The notes below the pieces were generated by a model. The model was not told the DNA's origin and did not search any database. It worked only from the letters and a program-made list of their open reading frames with translations. From positions 1 through 64,000 of the forward strand of contig UCMT01000018.1 of the NCBI GenBank assembly GCA_900473795.1: a DNA stretch of 64,000 nt, read 5' to 3'. Shown here in pieces: positions 16,933 through 25,131 of the stretch. This stretch comes from Hyphomicrobiales bacterium (GTDB lineage: Bacteria; Pseudomonadota; Alphaproteobacteria; Rhizobiales; Rhizobiaceae). Position 1 is the first letter of the stretch, and the number at the start of each line of letters is the position of its first letter. A program made the position numbers and the translations under genes.

Positions 16933-18161
16933 GTCTTATTTCCAAGCTGAAGAGTTGCACGAAGCAGCTGGCCATGACGGTGCTGCTGACGGCGTCTCAA
17001 GCCCATGCAGCCGAACCGTCGCCGGGCGTGGCCGACGACACGATAAGGATCGGCGTGACCGGACCTCTGACTGGCCCCGTTGCGGTGGTCGGAGCTGTCG
17101 CCGAGGGCATCCGCGCGCGGATCGAGCAGGTGAATGCCGAGGGCGGTGTGAAGATGGGGGACGGCAAGACCCGCAAGATCGAGCTCGTCATTGAAGACGA
17201 TGGCCTCGATCCGCAGCGCACGCTGGCCAACGTTCGCAAGATGGTCGAGCAGGATGAGGTATTCGCCCTGGTCGGCACGGCCGCCACGCCGAACAACCTC
17301 GCGATCGGACGCTACATCAATCAGAAAAAAGTACCCAACGTCTTCATGTATTCGGGTGTCCATGCCCTGAACGCTCCCGATTGGGAAATCGGCTTTGTTC
17401 CGTCGTTTGCAACCGAGGCCGATTCTTTTGCAGAGTATCTGAAGGTCGGTAGGCCCGACGCGAAAGTCGCCTTTCTCTACCTGAATACCGAGACGGGCGA
17501 AATCTTCATGAAGGCTTTCGACAGGGCGATCGAGGGGACCTCGATCAGGGTTGTCGATCGTCAGCCTGTCACGTCGCAGGATCCGACGGTTGAAACGCAA
17601 CTGAATACTCTCAAGGCTTCTGGCGCGGACACCTTGGTGATCATAGCCGCCCCGCGTCAGGGCGGTGAAGCCATTCGTTTCCAATCCGAGAGTGGTTGGA
17701 AGCCGCTCACCCTGGTGACCAATCTGTCGTCGGCGTATCCCATACTTCAGTCGGTCGGGCTTGAGAATGCCAAGGGCATCATTACCTCCGATTTCCTGAA
17801 GCCGATCGTCGGCGACAAGAAGACGGATGATAAGGGCATTGACCTGTACCTGGACGCAGCTGCGGCATCCAAGGTGAACTTCAATGTCGCCAACACCATC
17901 GGTCAGACTGGCTACGCCATCGGCGATGCTTTGGTTCAAGCGCTGGAAAAACTCAAAGAGCCAACGCGCGAAGAGTTGATGAAAGTCGTCCGCAATATTG
18001 ACGGATGGCAAAATCCGCTCCTTCCGGCCGATATCAAGATCACGACCAAGGAAGGTTCAGACATCTTTCCGATTGAGGCACTGCAGCTCTATCAGTTCGA
18101 TGGTCAGAAGTACGTGCCCCTCGGTGGAACGCTTGATTTCGAGGCAGAGACAAAGGAGTAG
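16929..18161 (+). CDS. livK: Branched-chain-type ABC transporter substrate-binding protein LivK
   Basis: This 410-residue periplasmic binding protein begins with a signal peptide (KLKSCTKQLAMTVLLTASQAHA, cleaved near residue 25). It continues with the family block DDTIRIGVTGPLTGPVA and NAEGGVKMGDGKTRKIELVIEDDGLDPQRT. The ATG at 16929 overlaps the LivM stop (ATGA), which fixes the start; the reading frame is open much further upstream but that part is not coding. Type 1 binding proteins of this family bind amino acids, amides or aromatic acids. The island suggests an aromatic ligand. Confidence 0.92.
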   Translation: MSLISKLKSCTKQLAMTVLLTASQAHAAEPSPGVADDTIRIGVTGPLTGPVAVVGAVAEGIRARIEQVNAEGGVKMGDGKTRKIELVIEDDGLDPQRTLANVRKMVEQDEVFALVGTAATPNNLAIGRYINQKKVPNVFMYSGVHALNAPDWEIGFVPSFATEADSFAEYLKVGRPDAKVAFLYLNTETGEIFMKAFDRAIEGTSIRVVDRQPVTSQDPTVETQLNTLKASGADTLVIIAAPRQGGEAIRFQSESGWKPLTLVTNLSSAYPILQSVGLENAKGIITSDFLKPIVGDKKTDDKGIDLYLDAAAASKVNFNVANTIGQTGYAIGDALVQALEKLKEPTREELMKVVRNIDGWQNPLLPADIKITTKEGSDIFPIEALQLYQFDGQKYVPLGGTLDFEAETKE

Positions 18162-18597
18162 CATCCAGCTGCCCGTCGCGCGTACAAGAATTAAGCGGCC
18201 TCAGCGCAGGTGAAGGGCATATGTCATATCGGATGATCTCGATCCGATGTGCCTGTGGAGCGTTGAACTTCGATCGGTCGACCAACCACGACACAGAGGG
18301 TAATCGCGGCGCGATCGTCTCAGCTCAATTTATAAGATGATGGCTGGCGGGGGGGGGCGATAAGATGGAAATACGGGCTCACGATTGGCACCAGGCCCAA
18401 ATGTCATGTGGAGGCAACCATGACCTATATATAGGGCTCGACGTTTACTGCGATCTCGATCCGACAAGATGGGAAGCGGATATGGCGGGCTCGCGCCGCC
18501 ATGTCGCGAAGAACCCGGTGAGCTACGCCCGATACCCGGCCTGATCTTCCGGCACGCCGGCAACCGGCACAAAGAGCTTGAAAGGGTCATGCGCGCC
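18162..18597. other. Intergenic region without a recognised gene
   Basis: No gene can be supported in these 436 bases behind the liv operon. A G-run at 18350-18358 and short AT-rich stretches are present. There is no clear rho-independent terminator for the liv genes. Codon patterns on either strand look random, so this is probably decayed sequence. Confidence 0.4.
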
Positions 18598-18903
18598 TTA
18601 AATGCCCGACCCGTCAAGCTCCTGGGCGTCATCGCCTTCCCAGGGTGAGGGCATCGAGGTGCGATTGATGTTGGCCGAGGGCATGGGCATCCAACACTTC
18701 AATTCCGGCTCAGCGTATTCGACGATGCGTCCGGGCGAGGAATCAGAGGCGCGCCAGCCTTCCGCTCCGAACTGATCGCCATGCGACCAATACGCGAGGT
18801 CTACTTCTGCCGGCCCCTGTTCGGACGGGCGGATTGTGACGAGGAGCCGACTCCCGTCTTTCGGCGCACTTGCCATGTGGCGCCAGCGGTCCGGCTCGTC
18901 CAT
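18598..18903 (-). CDS. Small conserved-looking hypothetical protein
   Basis: This 101-residue soluble protein, starting MDEPDRWRHMASAPKDGSRL, has several tryptophans and an EGWRASDSSPGR and CWMPMP segment. I recall similar short proteins with the WRHMASAPKDG and CWMPMP elements in rhizobia, where the opening resembles phage-type DUF551 proteins, but no function is known. The start at 18903 is favoured by GGAGGAAAAACG directly upstream; a longer reading from 18963 lacks one. It stands alone between decayed sequences. Confidence 0.6.
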   Translation of the reverse strand: MDEPDRWRHMASAPKDGSRLLVTIRPSEQGPAEVDLAYWSHGDQFGAEGWRASDSSPGRIVEYAEPELKCWMPMPSANINRTSMPSPWEGDDAQELDGSGI

Positions 18904-19377
18904 CGTTTTTCCTCCTGCCTTGCTGCAGGTTACAAGTGTCGCCTCGCCATCGAAAACGGTCAACTCAAACTTTGCACAACCCGTCCTCTCTCGATTGACT
19001 GTCGGATCCGGGATTCTTGCCGGCTGTTGCGGACATGAATATTTCGCGGTCCTACCGACGTAGTTAAAGGACCTTGGAGGCCAAATCGGTACCCTTTCTC
19101 AGTGAGTTGTCGCCACCCCATGGCCGGCACCTGGGGCGATGCCGAACCCGTGACCGCTGAACCCTGCAGCGTATCTCTGGGTAAGCTTGATCAGGAGGCT
19201 TATGGCGTTGACCGAACATCGCTTCTCGCAGAGTTGCTGTCTCATTCCAAAGGTTTGGACCTCTTTCGCAACGATCGGATCGAGGCATTTTCCCTGTGCA
19301 GACCATTCGGCCGCGGTCATTTAATCGGCGCCCTTGGTTGCCAGAAGCGACGGTGATGCAATTGCGGTTATCCGACC
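18904..19377. other. Intergenic region, probably decayed
   Basis: A 73-codon minus-strand frame (19099-19320) is open here, with no ribosome site and no family I recognise. It lies directly behind the LysR fragment. I do not call a gene. No hairpin or repeat stands out. Confidence 0.35.
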
Positions 19378-19504
19378 TCAACTGTCCGGTCTCAGCTCGA
19401 CCAAACGTCCCCTTGCAAGATCTTCCTCGACCCCGTGACCGTGGCATTGAACCCCAACCGACGCCAGCGAGGATAAGGTCGTACTTGGGTTGGAGGTCGG
19501 AGCC
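19378..19504 (-). pseudogene. Frameshifted C-terminal fragment of a LysR-family regulator
   Basis: On the minus strand one frame reads SDLQPKYDLILAGVGWGSMP, and the next frame, after a shift near 19440, reads VEEDLARGRLVELRPDS before a stop at 19378-19380. Joined, this is the end of a LysR effector domain, where a pattern like LLAGLGWG-MP---VE-DLA-GRLV-L is typical. Everything upstream is missing, cut off just before the SorC gene end. It shows that a regulator gene has been lost at this junction. Confidence 0.6.
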
Positions 19505-19526
19505 CGCTATTCATGGATGATGGTGC

Positions 19527-20486
19527 TCAGAGTGTAAGATCGACAAGCCGCTCAGCCGTGAATCGGTCGGTGACAAGGGTGTCAATCACGCCGATGCGCA
19601 GGGCACCGGCAATTGCGGCCGTCTTCTTCTCGCCGCCGGCCAGCGCGATAACACGATCGACCTTTGCGAGCTCATCCAATGAAATTCCGATCACCCGCTC
19701 GTCGAGCGGCGTCTTCACGGCTTTGCCTTTCCCATCAAAGAAACGAAGCGAGATATCGCCGACCGCTCCGGCATCGGCAAGATCGGCAAGCTCGCGCGAC
19801 GAAAAGATATTGCCCGAGCGCGACAGAAGCTCGGAGGGCTCGACTGCACCGATGCCGACAATGGCGAGGCTGATGGCGCCGAATAAATCAATGGTTTCAC
19901 GAACGAACGGATCTGCCATCATGAGAAGCTTGGCTTCCCGCGAACTCGTCACGCCTTGAACGGGCAAAAGCTTTGGCTCGGCACCCGTCAGCCGTGCCAG
20001 TCTTGTTGTGAGCTGTGTCGCATGTGTCTGAACGGAGGGGTCTCCCATGCCGCCAAGCGTTTGTACGATGTACTTTGCCTGTGCGCTCTTCTGGGGATGA
20101 ATATTCTCCACCATCTTGAAGATGGTCTGGCTCCAGCTCGAGACCCCTATGGTTTCGCCCTGCGACAGCGTGACCTCGAGCAGGTGCGCGGCAGCCTCCC
20201 CGATCCGCGCCATGATCGCGCCGTCGCGATCCTCCGAACATTCCACGACGATCGCTTCGGGCAGATTGAAGCGCTGGCGAAGAGCGCCTTCAAGCTCCGT
20301 GTAGGTGCCGACGGGCGGGATAACGCTGGTACGAACGATGTCCTCGGCTTCGGCACGCTTGAGCATGCGCGACACGGTTGCTTGCGACAGCCGCAGATGC
20401 TGGGCGATATCAGCCTGCCGCCTGTGCTCGAGGTGGTACATCTGTGCTACGCGAGAAATCAGACGAAGTTCATTGATGCGTCCCAT
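19527..20486 (-). CDS. SorC/DeoR-type sugar-responsive transcriptional regulator
   Basis: The 319-residue protein has an N-terminal helix-turn-helix (AQMYHLEHRRQADIAQHLRLSQATVSRMLKRAE, about residues 14-46) and a large sugar-phosphate-binding domain with the family blocks GETIGVSSWSQT and IALAGGEKKTAAIAGALRIGVIDTLVTD. SorC proteins bind a phosphorylated sugar and control their own operon. GGGGAGA precedes the ATG. It is the last gene of the transketolase-kinase unit. An inverted repeat next to its start and related repeats before the operon promoter are candidate binding sites. Confidence 0.9.
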   Translation of the reverse strand: MGRINELRLISRVAQMYHLEHRRQADIAQHLRLSQATVSRMLKRAEAEDIVRTSVIPPVGTYTELEGALRQRFNLPEAIVVECSEDRDGAIMARIGEAAAHLLEVTLSQGETIGVSSWSQTIFKMVENIHPQKSAQAKYIVQTLGGMGDPSVQTHATQLTTRLARLTGAEPKLLPVQGVTSSREAKLLMMADPFVRETIDLFGAISLAIVGIGAVEPSELLSRSGNIFSSRELADLADAGAVGDISLRFFDGKGKAVKTPLDERVIGISLDELAKVDRVIALAGGEKKTAAIAGALRIGVIDTLVTDRFTAERLVDLTL

Positions 20487-20498
20487 GTTCTCCCCAGC

Positions 20499-20516
20499 GG
20501 TGAATTTTTATTCACC
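20499..20516. promoter_or_regulatory. Candidate SorC operator 1
   Basis: The perfect inverted repeat GGTGAAT-TTTT-ATTCACC lies 12 bp upstream of the sorC ATG and covers the stop codon of the kinase gene. Similar GAAT-WWWW-ATTC elements occur in the divergent region at 23.8-24.0 kb. This fits autoregulation of sorC, but no binding evidence exists. Confidence 0.5.
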
Positions 20517-21974
20517 AATAGCGGGCGGTGGCTCGAACGTCGAGCGTGCAATTGCATCACTCCACGTTTTAAGCCGTTCAGAGTTGTCGTTCGCCTGCGG
20601 TCGTATCACGGTATTGTGCCGGGGCAGGCGGGCAACCGTTTCAAGGTCGGGCCACATGCCCAACGACAGTCCAGCAAGATAGGCCGCGCCGAGCGCGGAA
20701 GCCTCTGGTGCGGCACATTGAATGATCGGGTGCGCCAGGAGGTCGGCTACGCACTGCATCAGGAACGTATTCTGGCTGGGGCCACCATCGACATACAAGG
20801 AGCCCATGGTTCCGCCGTTTTGGCTCTGCATCGCAGAAAAGACGTCATGAACCTGAAGTGCGATGGAGTCCGTGACCGCTCTCGCCATCTGCGCCCGGGT
20901 GGTGTTGAAGCTGATCTGCGAGAACAGTGCGCGGGCATCCGAATTCCAGTGCGGGGCGCCGAGGCCGACAAACGCCGGCACAAAGCCGGGTCCGCCAGGC
21001 CCGGCCGTTGCAGCCAGCTCAACCAGAGCGCCGACGTCGGGCAGTCCAAGCACCTCGGCCATCCACGGCAGGCTGGCCGCAGAGACAAGGATGTTGCCTT
21101 CGAAGGCAAAAGTCGGAGTGCCTGCTATGCGCCAGGCAACCGTCGTCGTGATCCCATTGTGGGGAGCGATAAAGCGGGGGAGCGTGGCCATCACGGACGA
21201 ACCCGTCCCGAATGTCACCTTGCCATCCCCTGCCTTGTAAGCGCCATGACCAAAGAGCGCTGCGTGGCTGTCACCGATGGCAGCGCAGATGGGTGTCCCG
21301 GCCGGCACGCCAGGAAGCGCACTGGTCGTTCCAAACTGCCCTGAACTGTCCAGGACTTCCGGCAGCACGTCCATGCTGACGCCAAACAGCGCGCAAAGCT
21401 CGTCGCTCCATCGTTGTGATTTGAGGTCGAAGAGCTGACTGCGCGCGGCGTTGGAAGCATCGCACACGTGCTGCTTGCCGCCGGACAAGCGATGGATCAG
21501 CCAGCTGTCAACGGTACCGATGCGAACCGATCGGCCCTTGGGGCTTCGGTCCAGCAGCCATTTCACTTTCGAGCCAGGGAACATCGGGTCGATAGGAAGG
21601 CCGGTCAATTCCTGGATCCGTTGCGAGTGCCCGCGCTCGATCAGCGTCGCGCAGTCCGGGGCGGTACGGCGGCATTGCCAGCTGACGACAGGTCCCAGCG
21701 CTTCCCCCGTCTCGCCGTCCCAAACCGTCACAGATTCCCGTTGATTGGAAATCGCAACCGCTTCGATCGTGACCCGAGGTGCGGTGTCGATACACGTGCC
21801 TACCGCCTCGCAAACGGACTGCCATATCCGAGTTGGGTCCTGCTCAACCCAGCCCGGTTGAGGATAACTTATTCCGACCGGGGCAAAGCCGCGCGAAATC
21901 AACGCGCCGGTTTCTGACACGAGGATCGCCTTGGAATTGGTCGTTCCCTGATCGATCGCCAGGATGGCACGCAT
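20508..21974 (-). CDS. FGGY-family carbohydrate kinase (glycerol-kinase-like)
   Basis: This is a 488-residue cytosolic kinase. It shows the N-terminal phosphate motif LAIDQGTTNSKAILV (residues 4-18), AVAISNQRESVTVWDGETGE near 72-91, AIGDSHAALFGHG and GKVTFGTGSSVM of the second actin-like domain, and LYVDGGPSQNTFLMQ near 391-405. GGAGGAG precedes the ATG. With a split transketolase and a sugar importer beside it, its substrate is probably a ketose or other short sugar rather than glycerol. Kinases of this family phosphorylate apulose in the described apiose route, which also uses a two-subunit transketolase. Confidence 0.88.
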   Translation of the reverse strand: MRAILAIDQGTTNSKAILVSETGALISRGFAPVGISYPQPGWVEQDPTRIWQSVCEAVGTCIDTAPRVTIEAVAISNQRESVTVWDGETGEALGPVVSWQCRRTAPDCATLIERGHSQRIQELTGLPIDPMFPGSKVKWLLDRSPKGRSVRIGTVDSWLIHRLSGGKQHVCDASNAARSQLFDLKSQRWSDELCALFGVSMDVLPEVLDSSGQFGTTSALPGVPAGTPICAAIGDSHAALFGHGAYKAGDGKVTFGTGSSVMATLPRFIAPHNGITTTVAWRIAGTPTFAFEGNILVSAASLPWMAEVLGLPDVGALVELAATAGPGGPGFVPAFVGLGAPHWNSDARALFSQISFNTTRAQMARAVTDSIALQVHDVFSAMQSQNGGTMGSLYVDGGPSQNTFLMQCVADLLAHPIIQCAAPEASALGAAYLAGLSLGMWPDLETVARLPRHNTVIRPQANDNSERLKTWSDAIARSTFEPPPAIGE

Positions 21975-22043
21975 GAAATGTCTCCTCCAAAACGACCGGG
22001 GCGTTCAACGGACGCCCCGATGATAGCGACTGGCGTGCTGCGG

Positions 22044-23000
22044 TCACTTGCGCTTGATCAAGGCCAAAGTCGCTTCGGCTATCGCACTCGGCGCCATGCC
22101 AAACTCGTCCAGAAGGAATTCGGCCGAGCCCGTGGGGGCATATATTCCAGGAACGCCCAAACGCTTCATCGGGACGGGTGCGTTTTCCACCACCACCTCG
22201 GCGACGGCCGAGCCAAGCCCGCCATAAATTGAATGCTCTTCGGCCGTGACGATCGCACCTGTTTCCGTGGCGGCGGCTATGATCGCCTTCTCGTCGATGG
22301 GACGAACCGTCGCCATATTGAGAACTCTCGCATTGATGCCCTGTTTTGCAAGGATTTCGGCGGCTTTCACCATGCGATGTGTCAGCGTGCCATTTGCGAT
22401 CAGGGTCACGTCGGTACCGTCACGGAGCAGGTTTGCCCGGCCGAGTTCGAAGCTGTGATCCTCCGGCAGGAGATCGGGTACGCCCACGCGCGACAGCCGA
22501 AGGAAGCACGGACCTGCATAGCTGGCCGCCCACCTGACGGCGGCCGCGGTTTCGCTACGATCACAAGGTGCAATGACCGGCAGGTTCGGCAGCACGCGTG
22601 TCCACGCAAAGTCCTCGATCGAATGGTGCGTCGGACCAAGCTCGCCATAGGCCATGCCGGACGAAATACCGATCAGCTTAACATTCGCGTTCGAGTAGGA
22701 AATATCGGCCTTGATCTGCTCCAGGGCGCGGCCGGTCAGGAAGCACGATGCCGCGCAGACGAAGGGAATTCGCCCGCCATTGGCAAGCCCGGCGCCGACG
22801 CCGACCATGTTTTGCTCGGCAATGCCGACGTTGACGAGACGCTCGGGAAATTTCGATTTGAACCCGCCAAGTTTGGATGAGCCAACCGAGTCGTTGCAGA
22901 CCGCGACGATGGTCGGATCGCCGGCGCCCAGCGTCTCCAGGGTTGCGGCAAAGGCATCGCGGCAGTCATAGAGGTTGGCATTCGTGTTGGGCGCATCCAT
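22044..23000 (-). CDS. Transketolase C-terminal subunit
   Basis: This 318-residue protein corresponds to the pyrimidine-binding and C-terminal domains of transketolase: NDSVGSSKLGGFKSKFPERLVNVGIAEQNMVGVGAGLA (about residues 32-69), ISSGMAYGELGPTHHSIEDFAWTR and the C-terminal TAEEHSIYGGLGSAVAE. The conserved glutamate in GIAEQNM activates the thiamine diphosphate held by the other subunit. Its ATG at 23000 shares one base with the stop of the N-terminal subunit gene (TAATG). Two-gene transketolases like this are often dedicated to special sugars, for example the AptA/AptB pair for apulose 4-phosphate. Confidence 0.9.
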   Translation of the reverse strand: MDAPNTNANLYDCRDAFAATLETLGAGDPTIVAVCNDSVGSSKLGGFKSKFPERLVNVGIAEQNMVGVGAGLANGGRIPFVCAASCFLTGRALEQIKADISYSNANVKLIGISSGMAYGELGPTHHSIEDFAWTRVLPNLPVIAPCDRSETAAAVRWAASYAGPCFLRLSRVGVPDLLPEDHSFELGRANLLRDGTDVTLIANGTLTHRMVKAAEILAKQGINARVLNMATVRPIDEKAIIAAATETGAIVTAEEHSIYGGLGSAVAEVVVENAPVPMKRLGVPGIYAPTGSAEFLLDEFGMAPSAIAEATLALIKRK

Positions 23001-23809
23001 TAAAGTGCCTCCGACAGTTCTGCGACCGCCTGTTCGTACTGCTCCCGGTTGGGCACCCTGTGGTGCCAGTCGACACGGTCCTGCATGAACGAGATGCCGT
23101 GGCCCTTGTTGGTATGTGCGACGATACAATGTGGTCGTGGGCCGCGATGCTCCAGCGCGGGAACAATTTCCGCCATCTCATTGCCATTGATCTCGGTGAC
23201 GTCCCAACCGAATGCTTCCAGCTTCGGCCGCAGCGGTGCGACATTATTGGTGTCGGCCAGCGCTGCGCCCTGCTGAAAGCGGTTGTGATCGATGATCAGA
23301 GTCAGATTGCGCAGATCGAATTGCGAGGCGGCCATGATGGCTTCCCAATTTGATCCTTCCTGCATCTCGCCGTCGCCGGTCATGACGTAGGTATGGTAGT
23401 CGGCAGAGGTGAGTTTACCAGCCGTTGCAATGCCCACGGCAACGGGGAGACCGTGTCCCAAGGGTCCCGTGTTCGTTTCAACGCCCGGCACCTTGTTGCA
23501 GTTGGGATGACCGTTCAGCCGTGAATGCGGCTGCAGGAACGTTGAAATCTCCTCTTCCGGAAAGAACCCGCGCTTCGCCAGCGTGATGTACAGCGCACAG
23601 GCGGTGTGTCCCTTCGACAGGATGAACCGATCACGATCAGCACGCCTTGGCTCGTCCGGATACACTTTCAACACCCGGAAATAGAGAGCCGTGAGGATGT
23701 CGATAGCCGACATTTCACCGCCGATGTGACCGGCACCAGCGTCATAGACCGCTTGCAGATCGCGCCGACGTATTTGACGCGCGACGCGCTCGAGTTCCTT
23801 CGTTTGCAT
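23000..23809 (-). CDS. Transketolase N-terminal subunit
   Basis: This is a 269-residue thiamine diphosphate-binding subunit: GAGHIGGEMSAIDILTALYF near residues 24-43, FILSKGHTACALY, NTGPLGHGLPVAVGIA, and the diphosphate motif MTGDGEMQEGSNWEAIM near 138-154, ending IIDHNRFQ. The ATG at 23809 (MQTKELERV) has AAGGAAG just upstream and is preferred to 23827. It is the first gene of the leftward unit N-subunit, C-subunit, kinase, sorC. Confidence 0.9.
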   Translation of the reverse strand: MQTKELERVARQIRRRDLQAVYDAGAGHIGGEMSAIDILTALYFRVLKVYPDEPRRADRDRFILSKGHTACALYITLAKRGFFPEEEISTFLQPHSRLNGHPNCNKVPGVETNTGPLGHGLPVAVGIATAGKLTSADYHTYVMTGDGEMQEGSNWEAIMAASQFDLRNLTLIIDHNRFQQGAALADTNNVAPLRPKLEAFGWDVTEINGNEMAEIVPALEHRGPRPHCIVAHTNKGHGISFMQDRVDWHHRVPNREQYEQAVAELSEAL

Positions 23810-23821
23810 GATGCTTCCTTG

Positions 23822-23987
23822 TGGCATAAATATTCACTTATAGATATTTTTGCACAAAGTGCGATCCAGTCAAGCCCATTCGGTAATTTTTGCGTAGCCG
23901 ACGATGGGTGAAGAGCATACTCCGTCTATTGACACCCCGTATAGGAGTTGCTAATGCATTTTCCAGCGATGATGAATAAATATTCGC
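23822..23987. promoter_or_regulatory. Divergent sugar-operon control region with two SorC-site-like repeats
   Basis: Two elements resemble the repeat before sorC: GCAT-AAAT-ATTCAC (23824-23837), next to the transketolase start, and TGAAT-AAAT-ATTCGC (23973-23987), upstream of the ABC permease. Both keep an AT-only 4-bp centre. Only the second has good arm symmetry (GAAT/ATTC). They lie on the two sides of the divergent region, as expected for a regulator of both operons. Promoter hexamers were not clear. Confidence 0.42.
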
Positions 23988-24032
23988 ATTTGAGTAAATC
24001 GACCTGAAGCAAGCGTATGGGTGGGAGGAAAA

Positions 24033-25013
24033 ATGTCCGCACTAGGCGTCAATGAACAGGGTCGGCAGTCCAGGAATTCGCTCGGATGGCTAAGTGGAGC
24101 CACAGGCCCGCTGATTGGATTGCTGATACTCTGCGTCTTCCTGAGTGTTGCGACCGACAGGTTCCTTTCCGTTCGCAATGCCTTGAACATTCTCGACCAG
24201 ATCACCGTTCTCGGGGTCATGTCGGTGGGCATGACCTTCGTCATCCTCATCGGGGGTATCGATCTGTCGGTCGGCTCGGTTCTCGCTTTGTCGATGATGA
24301 TCATGGGATGGGTTGGCAACATTGCGGGCCTGCCAATGGCAGTCGCGATCCCCCTGGCTCTCCTGGTCTCTGCAGTGAGCGGCTTGATTGTCGGGGTGTT
24401 GGTGACGCGTTTTCGCGTTCCGGCGTTCATCGCGACGCTTGCGATGATGTCGGTGGCACGCGGTGTTGCCAATATGATCACCGATGGCCAGCAAATCGTG
24501 GGCTTTCCCGATTGGTTCACGATGCTTGCGATCGACCGTCATTTCGGTGTCTTGACCGCAACCGTTTTCCTGATGCTGGCCATCGTCGTCCTTGCCTGGC
24601 TTTTCCTGAAATACCGTTCCGAAGGCCGGATGCTCTACGCGGTGGGGGGAAATCCCGAGGTAGCCCGGCTTGCCGGCATCAATGTCGGCCTCGTGACGAT
24701 CGGCGTCTATGTCCTGTGTGCCGTGCTGGCGGGTCTGGCCGGGATCGTGCTCGCGGCACGCCTTGATGCGGTCCAGCCCTCGAGCGGTTTTGGCTACGAA
24801 CTCGATACCATTGCAGCTGTCGTGATCGGCGGCACCTCGCTTTCCGGCGGAGCTGGAGGCATCGGCGGAACCCTTATCGGCGTGCTCATCATCGGCGTTC
24901 TGCGCAACGGCCTGAACCTGCTCAACGTGTCCCCCTTTCTGCAGCAGGTCATCATTGGTGTCGTCATCGTCCTTGCCGTTGGCGCCGAGACGCTCCGCCG
25001 AAAGAAAGCATGA
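24033..25013 (+). CDS. Ribose-type ABC transporter permease
   Basis: This 326-residue inner-membrane protein of the RbsC family has FLSVRNALNILDQITVLGVMSVGMTFVILIGGIDLSVGS (about residues 46-84), LAMMSVARGVANMITDGQQI, GGNPEVARLAGINVG and a C-terminal GGTSLSGGAGGIGGTLIGVL block. About nine to ten membrane segments are evident. The ATG at 24033 follows GTGGGAGGAAAA. It opens the rightward operon permease, binding protein, ATPase, two dehydrogenases. The sugar is unknown. Confidence 0.9.
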   Translation: MSALGVNEQGRQSRNSLGWLSGATGPLIGLLILCVFLSVATDRFLSVRNALNILDQITVLGVMSVGMTFVILIGGIDLSVGSVLALSMMIMGWVGNIAGLPMAVAIPLALLVSAVSGLIVGVLVTRFRVPAFIATLAMMSVARGVANMITDGQQIVGFPDWFTMLAIDRHFGVLTATVFLMLAIVVLAWLFLKYRSEGRMLYAVGGNPEVARLAGINVGLVTIGVYVLCAVLAGLAGIVLAARLDAVQPSSGFGYELDTIAAVVIGGTSLSGGAGGIGGTLIGVLIIGVLRNGLNLLNVSPFLQQVIIGVVIVLAVGAETLRRKKA

Positions 25014-25131
25014 GGTTCGCCGCCCATTTGGGCCGGCTAGAGAAGAATTCCTCTTCAGCAAATGGAGGGGATTGTGAAGGCCCGAGGACGGAGGACGTAA
25101 CCGAGGGCAGGTTAAACCTATGGAGGAACTT

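Noticed and set aside
16791-18011. A 406-codon minus-strand open frame opposite livM-livK
   Set aside because: It lies opposite two overlapping, well-recognised transporter genes and has no family features.
18418-18460. Possible IS110 transposase start (YIGLDV) read from TATATAGGGCTCGACGTT
   Set aside because: Only six residues match, the frame lacks a start codon and nothing after them resembles an IS110 transposase.
19099-19320. A 73-codon minus-strand open frame next to the LysR fragment
   Set aside because: It has an ATG but no ribosome site, no family similarity that I recognise, and lies in sequence that looks decayed.
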